Below are positions 1 through 5,169 of a DNA stretch of 15,557 nucleotides, one piece after another; the first letter of the stretch is position 1, and each line of letters opens with the position of its first letter. Position numbers and translations under genes: made by a program. The notes below the pieces were generated by a model. It saw only the letters and a list, made by a program, of their open reading frames with translations, did no database searches and was not told the origin of the DNA. The stretch is from Treponema sp. GTDB taxonomy: Bacteria; Spirochaetota; Spirochaetia; Treponematales; Breznakiellaceae. The stretch is taken from contig JAISPH010000099.1 of assembly GCA_031275035.1 (NCBI GenBank), forward strand, positions 1 to 15,557, written 5' to 3'.

Positions 1-120
1 TTTTTGCGGCACTTTGTACCGCAAAAACCACGATAAACGGGCTCCTTTGGGAGTTTGCAAGGTAAAAAATCGCCTTGCAGGCGATTTTTGGAGGTTTTAT
101 GCGCGAAGCGCAACAAACTC
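1..120 (+). repeat. Family A MITE-like element, copy 1 (left end outside window)
   Basis: This stretch matches the element at 10774-10911 read on its minus strand. It shares the order hairpin A, CGATAAACGGGCTCC-like core, AGTTTGCA segment, hairpin B and terminal repeat GCGCAACAAACT. Hairpin A is TTTTTGCGG (1-9) with CCGCAAAAA (19-27). Hairpin B is AAAAATCGCC (65-74) with GGCGATTTTT (80-89). The right end falls at about 120 and is followed by CTAGG (121-125), which I take as the target duplication. The outer left end lies before the window. It also carries GGAGG (90-94) and an ATG at 99 that opens an 11-codon frame ending in TGA at 132-134, across the GTG of the next gene. Assignment rests on comparison inside this window only. 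Confidence 0.75.
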
Positions 121-130
121 CTAGGCTCCC

Positions 131-1105
131 GTGAGGCTGACGCCTCCTTCGCCGCCGGAAAAGTCTCCCCATCCCCCGCCTAAAGCCGGGACCGTGAATC
201 CCGGCGGGGTTGAAGCGCCGGGCCGTGTAAGCCGGCCTCCGGGCGTTCCCGTGCCGGGGGCTTCCCCGCCCGGCCCGGCTCCTGACCCGCCCGCTTCCGG
301 GGGAGGTCCCGGCGCGGGGGAGCCGCCCCTCCCGCCGGAAGAGGTCCTGGCCCGGCTGGCCCTGAGTTTGGGGCTGCCCCGGGGGGATCTTTCCACCGCC
401 CTGGTGGGCTTTGTCCGGTATTTTTCCCTGCCCCTGGAGCCCGGACTGCTCCACCGCCTGAGGCGGGAGGCCCTGCATCCATCCCCCAAACCCGAAGCCC
501 TGGCCCTGGCCGCCGCGGCCGCCGCCGCCAAGGGCTTAAGCCTCAGCGGCGAAGCCCTGGAGGCCTATGCCGCCGCCATAGATCCCGGTTACCGGGAGCC
601 GCCTGAGGGGGAGGGGCAAAACCGCGGGGGACAGGCCGGGGATGATTCCCCGGAAGGGGAGGAGATAAAAAAAGCCGCCGAGGAAGCGGAGGCCGCTTCC
701 CCCCTGCTCAGGATAATGAACCGGGCCCCCGGCAAAAATCAGGAGCGGTGGATGGCGCTGCCCTTTACCTTTCTATCCGGGGGGATCGAATTCAGGGTTT
801 CCCTGAGAATATTCCTCAGAAGCCACGGGAGCGCCGGATACGAGCCGGAACGTTTTGCCCTGGATATAAGCCTTGACCTCCGGCGCTGGCTCTTCGTATG
901 GGACAGGCCCCGGGAAACCCTTCCCCGGCTTGATGTCTATGTTTCCCCGCCCCCGGCGGGGCAAAGCCCCCTGGCCCTGGAACGGGAACTTACCGGGGCC
1001 TTGGGCGGTACCGGGGGGAACATACGGGTCAAAATCTCAGAAAAAATGCCTTTTTTCGCGGATAGTTGGGATGGGACCTTGCTTTCTGTAAATGAGGAGG
1101 TATAA
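131..1105 (+). CDS. FliK/YlqG-like protein (flagellar hook-length control-like C-terminus)
   Basis: This is a 324-residue protein of uncertain function. Residues 1-70 are rich in Pro and Gly. Residues 70-150 look helical, with a run of alanines. An acidic linker covers about 150-190. The C-terminal 130 residues are beta-rich (MALPFTFLSGG, ALDISLDLRRW, GGNIRVKISEK). A low-complexity N-terminus with a compact beta C-terminal domain fits FliK-like proteins. The position directly before a YlqH-like gene matches the ylqG-ylqH pair known from Bacillus. A role in type III export or hook-length control is inferred from architecture and context, not from a clear motif. The start is GTG at 131, because an in-frame TAG lies at 122-124; only a weak AGG precedes it. 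The 5' half is unusually GC-rich. A family A repeat ends 10 bases upstream. Confidence 0.6.
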   Translation: MRLTPPSPPEKSPHPPPKAGTVNPGGVEAPGRVSRPPGVPVPGASPPGPAPDPPASGGGPGAGEPPLPPEEVLARLALSLGLPRGDLSTALVGFVRYFSLPLEPGLLHRLRREALHPSPKPEALALAAAAAAAKGLSLSGEALEAYAAAIDPGYREPPEGEGQNRGGQAGDDSPEGEEIKKAAEEAEAASPLLRIMNRAPGKNQERWMALPFTFLSGGIEFRVSLRIFLRSHGSAGYEPERFALDISLDLRRWLFVWDRPRETLPRLDVYVSPPPAGQSPLALERELTGALGGTGGNIRVKISEKMPFFADSWDGTLLSVNEEV

Positions 1106-1361
1106 AATAAAAGGAAAGACCGCTGCCGCGCTTTCGTATACGCCGGAGGATCCCGCGCCGCGGGTTGTCGCCTCCGGTAAAAACGAGGAGGCAATGAGGA
1201 TTTTGGCCGTTGCCCGGGAAGCGGGTATCGAGATTGTGGAGGATCCCTCATTGGCGGCGCTTTTGGAGGCCGGGACCAGGGCGGGGGATTATATACCCCC
1301 CTGGTGCTGGGAGGCGGTGGCAAAGATATTGGCGTTTGTTCGGGCAAAGGAAGGCGGATGA
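1092..1361 (+). CDS. FlhB C-terminal domain-like protein (YlqH/FhlB type)
   Basis: This 89-residue cytoplasmic protein resembles only the C-terminal domain of the flagellar export gate protein FlhB. The recognisable pattern is PRVVASGKNEEAMRILAVAR, then EAGIEIVEDPSLAALLEAG and a closing helix AVAKILAFVR. That matches the FlhB pattern of a helix, the VEDPPLAR-like segment and a final helix. The NPTH autocleavage motif and all membrane segments of full FlhB are absent, as in Bacillus YlqH. Such proteins are thought to interact with or substitute for FlhB's cytoplasmic domain, but the exact role is not settled. The start ATG lies inside the upstream gene (14-base overlap), and the stop overlaps the next gene as ATGA, which implies translational coupling. 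Confidence 0.82.
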   Translation: MRRYKIKGKTAAALSYTPEDPAPRVVASGKNEEAMRILAVAREAGIEIVEDPSLAALLEAGTRAGDYIPPWCWEAVAKILAFVRAKEGG

Positions 1362-2533
1362 AGCAGATTCCGGTTAAACTGTTACAGGCGGGGTCCATGT
1401 ACACCGAACCGGTGTATGTTGAAGAAAACAACCTCCTGGTACCCGCGGGGATAGCCATACGCAAAAAAGATATCGACCACCTGGTTTCCTGGGGGATAGA
1501 CACGGTATATACCGACGGGGAGATAGTCCCTCCCGGCGCGAAGGGGGTTCAGGTTCAGCCGGGGCCCATAGTCAGGAACGCCGCGAAACTCTCCTCCGTG
1601 CCTTCCCTGGCGGAGGTTCCGGAAAACCAGGGGACCTACCGCGTATATACGGACCTTATCGAAAGGCTCAAGGGAATTTTCAAGGATATTGCCGCCGGAA
1701 GCCCCGTAACGTCCCGGTCGATCGACGGGATAATCACCCGCCTTCTCCAGGAAATCCGGGAAAAACGGGAGGTTATCATCGGCTATATCCTGGCCGGGGA
1801 TGTAAAAGACCAGGACCTTGCCAAGTCTTCAATAAACATCGCGATCCTCTCGTGCCTTATCACCATGGAATTCAAGGTGCCCAACCATAAGATGCTTCAG
1901 ATTGTCTCGGGGGCCCTGCTCCACGACGTGGGGATGCTCCGCCTTCCCCGGGAGATCCTGGACAAAAGGGGGGGGCTTACCGAGGCTGAGCTTCAGTGTA
2001 TGCAGACCCATCCCCTTTTGTCCTACCGAATCGCCTGCAAGGAGCTGCTGTACCCCAACGCGGTGGGGATGGTGGGGTTCCAGCACCATGAACACTGGGA
2101 CGGGACGGGCTACCCCCGGCAGCTGGCGGGCCGCCATATCGACGCGGGGGCCCGGATCGTATCGGTGGCGGACGCCTTTGAGGCCATGGTCAGCCAGAAA
2201 CCCTACCGGAACTCCATAATAGGCTACCAGGCCATCAAAAACCTGCTTGCGGACAATTCCCGCCGTTTCGATCCGACGGTGCTTAAAGCCTTTGTCAAAA
2301 CCATGGGCTTTTACCCCATCGGGTCCATCGTTCTGCTTAACAACGGCGCCATTGCCCGGGTTACCGAAGTCCGGAACGAGACCCCCCTGCGGCCTAAAAT
2401 TTGCCTTTTAATTAATGAATCCGGTAAGGTTTATCCCCAAAACAAGGGGGAAACCATCGATTTGCTGACCGAAAAAATGATTTTTATTACCCGGGCCCTG
2501 GATCCCAAGGAGCTCACGAAACAGCGTGAATAA
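1358..2533 (+). CDS. HD-GYP domain protein (putative c-di-GMP phosphodiesterase)
   Basis: This 391-residue protein belongs to the HD-GYP family, which hydrolyses the second messenger cyclic-di-GMP. Residues 1-60 look like the small N-terminal domain often found before HD-GYP (VKLLQAGSMYTEPVYVEENNLLV). The HD-GYP domain covers about 145-320, with LLHDVGM at 187-193 (H189, D190), THP at 217-219, HHEHWDGTGYP at 243-253 and ADAFEAM at 271-277. Two family positions differ: the first His of the usual HS-x-NVA segment reads Ser (SSINIA, 157-162), and the Lys after HDxG is Met (M193). Weak or altered catalysis is therefore possible. The start is ATG 1358 (overlap ATGA with the previous gene), not the longer frame at 1304. 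It lies four genes upstream of a diguanylate cyclase in the same run. Confidence 0.88.
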   Translation: MKQIPVKLLQAGSMYTEPVYVEENNLLVPAGIAIRKKDIDHLVSWGIDTVYTDGEIVPPGAKGVQVQPGPIVRNAAKLSSVPSLAEVPENQGTYRVYTDLIERLKGIFKDIAAGSPVTSRSIDGIITRLLQEIREKREVIIGYILAGDVKDQDLAKSSINIAILSCLITMEFKVPNHKMLQIVSGALLHDVGMLRLPREILDKRGGLTEAELQCMQTHPLLSYRIACKELLYPNAVGMVGFQHHEHWDGTGYPRQLAGRHIDAGARIVSVADAFEAMVSQKPYRNSIIGYQAIKNLLADNSRRFDPTVLKAFVKTMGFYPIGSIVLLNNGAIARVTEVRNETPLRPKICLLINESGKVYPQNKGETIDLLTEKMIFITRALDPKELTKQRE

Positions 2534-2879
2534 GTCCGTGGTGGGCCGGGAAGGGGAAGAAAAAGCGGCCGCGGTCCTTAAAAAATCCGGCATGTCGATC
2601 ATTGCCCGGAATGTCCGGTCCAAGGCCGGTGAAATAGACCTGGTGGCCCTGGATGGGGATGATCTGGTGTTTGTTGAGGTAAAAAACTGGGCGGCTTACG
2701 GCTTTGAGGAACTGCGGAGGGGGCTCGACAAAAAAAAGCAGCGCCGTATCATAGAAACCGCTAAGTTTTTCCTTGCCGTCCATCGAGAATATAATGGTAT
2801 GGCTGTTCGATTTGATGTGGTGTTTATTGGTCCGGAGACCGTAACCCATCTTGTCTCAGCTTTTATGGAGCAGGAATGA
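2526..2879 (+). CDS. yraN: YraN/UPF0102 family nuclease-like protein
   Basis: This 117-residue protein belongs to the UPF0102 (YraN) family, which has a restriction-endonuclease-like fold and no firmly established physiological role. The family core is plain: GREGEEKAAAVLKKSG near the N-terminus, AGEIDLVALD (E36, D38) and LVFVEVKNW (E51, K53). Together these form the typical D...ExK metal-binding arrangement of the fold. The length is normal for the family. The start is GTG at 2526, which overlaps the previous gene by 8 bases. The stop overlaps the next start as ATGA. In many bacteria yraN sits near rnhB, which may lie just left of this window. Confidence 0.88.
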   Translation: MNKSVVGREGEEKAAAVLKKSGMSIIARNVRSKAGEIDLVALDGDDLVFVEVKNWAAYGFEELRRGLDKKKQRRIIETAKFFLAVHREYNGMAVRFDVVFIGPETVTHLVSAFMEQE

Positions 2880-3058
2880 TTATCCTTCAGCAAGAACAAC
2901 ACGGGGCCTCACGCATTGATCTCCTGCGGAAAAAAATAGATAATAAGGATTATCTGTCCGAAGGGATACAACGGATTGCCCAGGTTTTGAGCGACGAACT
3001 GTTGGAAATCCCGCAGAGAGGAGTATGGCATGAGCGGCAGCGGAAAGGGAGGAAGTAA
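2876..3058 (+). CDS. Small FlgM-like protein (possible anti-sigma factor), tentative
   Basis: This is a 60-residue frame tightly coupled on both sides: ATGA overlap with yraN and a 29-base overlap with the next gene. Residues 12-45 (SRIDLLRKKIDNKDYLSEGI and RIAQVLSDELLEI) resemble the C-terminal half of FlgM, the anti-sigma-28 factor. In FlgM a helix of the form RV-x2-I/L-x2-I is followed by a short Tyr-containing turn and a second helix of the form IA-x-KLL-x-x-L. The usual FlgM N-terminal half is missing or reduced to about 10 residues. The flagellar-type neighbours support the idea. The similarity is short and could be coincidental, so no gene symbol is given. The coding status rests on the conserved-looking pattern and the overlaps. 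Confidence 0.5.
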   Translation: MIILQQEQHGASRIDLLRKKIDNKDYLSEGIQRIAQVLSDELLEIPQRGVWHERQRKGRK

Positions 3059-3509
3059 CCGGAAACGGTCCTTTAGACACCGGGAGCGGGACAACGACTG
3101 GGCTAAGGACGGCAAAAAAAAGGCCGATGCCCCCCGTTATGACGTAAGCCGGGGGGTCATCTATGAGCGCCTCAAATGGACGCCGCCCAAGATGTCTACC
3201 GAGCCGATCCTGTCCCCGGATTGTCCCTATTGCGGGAAACCTATTAAAGATATGTCCACCGCCCTGACGGATAAAAATTCCGGCGTACCGGCACATTTTG
3301 ACTGCGTTATCGCCAAAATAGGGGAACATGAGTCCCTGGAAAAGGGGGAGGCCATCGCCTATATTGGGGGCGGCCGTTTCGGGGTGGTCTGTTTTAATCA
3401 TCCCCAGAATTCCCCGGCTTTTACCATCAAAAAGATTTTTGAATGGGAGGATAAAGATAATAGAGCCGAATGGAGAAAAACCATTGCGGATCATTATTCC
3501 ATAACATAA
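3030..3509 (+). CDS. Hypothetical protein with a putative zinc-binding CxxC/HxxC site
   Basis: I do not recognise this 159-residue protein as a named family. The first 35 residues are very basic and hydrophilic (GSNRKRSFRHRERDND, KDGKKKADAPR), which suggests disorder or nucleic-acid contact. Residues 61-92 contain C65-P-Y-C68 and H89-F-D-C92, a likely single zinc-ribbon site. The remainder is a compact mixed domain ending in KKIFEWEDKDNRAEWRKTIADHY. No signal peptide or membrane segment is seen. A good ribosome site, GAGAGGAG (3016-3023), precedes ATG 3030. The stop TAA shares its last base with the ATG of the diguanylate cyclase gene (TAATG), so the two are probably translated together. Confidence 0.78.
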   Translation: MSGSGKGGSNRKRSFRHRERDNDWAKDGKKKADAPRYDVSRGVIYERLKWTPPKMSTEPILSPDCPYCGKPIKDMSTALTDKNSGVPAHFDCVIAKIGEHESLEKGEAIAYIGGGRFGVVCFNHPQNSPAFTIKKIFEWEDKDNRAEWRKTIADHYSIT

Positions 3510-4660
3510 TGACGAAGATAGACCTCCCCCACGCGTTTTTATCAAATCCCCAGGTTATAAAAAATTACGCCCTGCTTCAGGAAATAGGGGTATTTCAATA
3601 TATCGATCAGCTCAGCAAGGAGATACAGGCCTATAAGGGCCTGCTTTCCGGGGCGGTGGATATTTTTAACCGGACTTCTATCGGCGATATCATAGACGCC
3701 GCGGTTTGGCAGATTTCGGACCATTTTATGCCGTCTTTTATCGGTTTCCTTTGGAGGCCCCTTAAAAACAAAGAGGACGTTACTATCAAGGGCTACCGGA
3801 ACTATAAAGAGACCAATCTGCCCATCAAAATCAGTACCATTGCCCCCTTTGAGGATTTTTTTCACCAGCATCCAAAACCGATAGCCTATAAACTTTTCGC
3901 GGAGCAGCTGGGAAACGCCCCCGTGTCCCAGGCGCTGGACGAGGTTCAGCCTGAGTTGATCGCTCCCATCCAGGGGCCTTCCGGCCTCTACGGGCTTGTC
4001 CTGGTGGGCCGCAAGATGCTGGCCGATAACTATACCTCGGACGAACTGGACTTTTTGCAGCACCTGGTGTCCTTTGTCTCCAATGCCATACAAAACCACC
4101 TCCATTATGAATATTCGGTGCGGGATTTTAAAACCGGTCTTTTTAACCATGGTTTTTTTATAACCCGTTTGAATGAGGAAATATCCCGGTCCAAACGGAT
4201 CAATTACACCTCCTCCATCATCGTTATTGACGTGGATAAATTTAAGAATTTTAACGATCAGTACGGGCATCTTGCCGGCGACCGGGTGCTGGAGAACATC
4301 GCCCTGGTGATTCGGCAAAGCGTCAGGGCCGAAGATATCCCTTCCCGGTTTGGGGGGGAAGAATTTACCATCCTCCTGCCCGACGCGGATAGAAATATCG
4401 CCTGGCGGGTGGCGGAACGGCTGCGGACCTCGGTGTCGAATATCAAGGTAACCTGGGACCCGCCCCTGCCCCCGGTTACCATAAGCACCGGAATCTACGT
4501 GTTTAACAAAGACTCCAATGTAAGCGCCGACGATATCATCAACCGGGCGGACGAAGCCCTCTACCATTCCAAACGGCAGGGGCGGAACCGCAGCACCCTG
4601 TGGCAGTCCGGGCTTTTGTTTAAAATTGAACACGGGATAAAAGAGACGGTGCCGGAATAG
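3509..4660 (+). CDS. Diguanylate cyclase with N-terminal GAF-like sensor domain
   Basis: This 383-residue enzyme should make cyclic-di-GMP from two GTP. Residues about 40-205 form a GAF-like sensory domain (VWQISDHFMPSFIGFLW, ELIAPIQGPSGLYGLVLVG, LDFLQHLVSFVSNAIQN). The GGDEF domain covers about 215-370: the metal-binding segment IIVIDVDKFKNFNDQYGHLAGD, the active-site loop RFGGEEF (GGEEF at 282-286) and the closing DEALYHSKRQGRNR. The RxxD inhibitory site (RAED, 273-276) is present five residues before GGEEF, so product inhibition is expected. All key residues are intact. ATG 3509 overlaps the previous stop codon by one base and is preferred to the frame starting at 3470. No transmembrane helix is seen, so the protein is cytoplasmic. 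It is the last gene of the overlapping run. Confidence 0.92.
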   Translation: MTKIDLPHAFLSNPQVIKNYALLQEIGVFQYIDQLSKEIQAYKGLLSGAVDIFNRTSIGDIIDAAVWQISDHFMPSFIGFLWRPLKNKEDVTIKGYRNYKETNLPIKISTIAPFEDFFHQHPKPIAYKLFAEQLGNAPVSQALDEVQPELIAPIQGPSGLYGLVLVGRKMLADNYTSDELDFLQHLVSFVSNAIQNHLHYEYSVRDFKTGLFNHGFFITRLNEEISRSKRINYTSSIIVIDVDKFKNFNDQYGHLAGDRVLENIALVIRQSVRAEDIPSRFGGEEFTILLPDADRNIAWRVAERLRTSVSNIKVTWDPPLPPVTISTGIYVFNKDSNVSADDIINRADEALYHSKRQGRNRSTLWQSGLLFKIEHGIKETVPE

Positions 4661-4731
4661 GGCCGCCCGTATAAGTTTTTTCCCGCCGGGGAATCCCCTG
4701 ATTTTGACCCCCTCCTTTTTTACCAACGCGG

Positions 4732-4760
4732 CTGATCCAAAACTTCAGCTTTTGGATCAG
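4732..4760. repeat. Family B single hairpin (CTTCAGC loop)
   Basis: A perfect 11-bp stem, CTGATCCAAAA (4732-4742) with TTTTGGATCAG (4750-4760), encloses the loop CTTCAGC. The AAAActtcagcTTTT centre is identical to the hairpin at 12521-12549, while the outer stem bases differ (CTGATCC against CTTTCCC). It lies 70 bases after the diguanylate cyclase stop and might terminate that transcript, but no T tract follows directly. Confidence 0.7.
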
Positions 4761-5041
4761 TTTCTTACTCCAAATGTATTATTTTTCATACATTTTTCAT
4801 ATTCCCGCAGGGGATATTTCATATGACGCATACTTTGGGGTCATTTTTTAAAAAATTTTTTAAAAAAAACGAGACTTTTGGCCTCCGGAGGTGATATATT
4901 TTTTATAGTTCCTTTGCTTATGAAAATGATGTCCGGCGGCCTTCCGGCTCCCGGCGCTTTTTCAGGGTATATAAAGAGGGACCCCGGGACAGTGCTTTCT
5001 TGGGCAAGTACGCTGCCTCCGGGGTATATACTACGCAAAAA

Positions 5042-5067
5042 TAATTATAGCCGGTACCGGCGGTAAT
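5042..5067. promoter_or_regulatory. Palindrome upstream of the lipoprotein gene
   Basis: AATTA and TAATT flank a perfect 12-bp palindrome GCCGGTACCGGC, so nearly all 26 bases form an inverted repeat. It sits about 105 bases before the lipoprotein start and could be an operator or an RNA hairpin in the leader. The function is not known. Confidence 0.4.
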
Positions 5068-5169
5068 TACAATGCGTGAACCCGTCCTCTTTATAGAACC
5101 CCGGCGCCTCCGGGCTCCAGGGACCGTTCGGGATCTGATCCCGGGCGTATAGTCATTAAGGAGGACTCT

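Larger units (their letters stand above)
4661..5169. other. Intergenic region with hairpins, A/T tract and palindrome; no supported gene
   Basis: This 509-base gap between the diguanylate cyclase and lipoprotein genes has no convincing coding frame. It holds a family B hairpin (4732-4760), alternating T/A homopolymer blocks at about 4846-4868 that may bend DNA, and a perfect anti-Shine-Dalgarno complement GGAGGTGAT near 4885 without a suitably spaced start codon. It also has a TATAAAGAGG/CCTCTTTATA inverted repeat about 100 bases apart (near 4971 and 5087) and an inverted repeat at 5042-5067. The lipoprotein promoter must lie here; TATA-rich stretches near 4895-4910 and 5025-5033 are candidates, but I cannot choose one. 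Confidence 0.6.

Noticed and set aside
121..531. 136-codon minus-strand frame, very rich in Gly, Ala, Pro and Arg
   Set aside because: It reflects the GC-rich 5' half of the FliK/YlqG-like gene and has no recognisable pattern.
3542..4726. 394-codon open frame on the minus strand
   Set aside because: It is antisense to the diguanylate cyclase, whose GAF and GGDEF motifs are unambiguous; the opposite frame shows no domain and has a shadow-like composition.
4878..5066. 62-codon plus-strand frame after a perfect GGAGGTGAT sequence
   Set aside because: GGAGGTGAT is about 25 bases from the nearest useful ATG, the peptide has no recognisable feature, and the stretch is full of inverted repeats.
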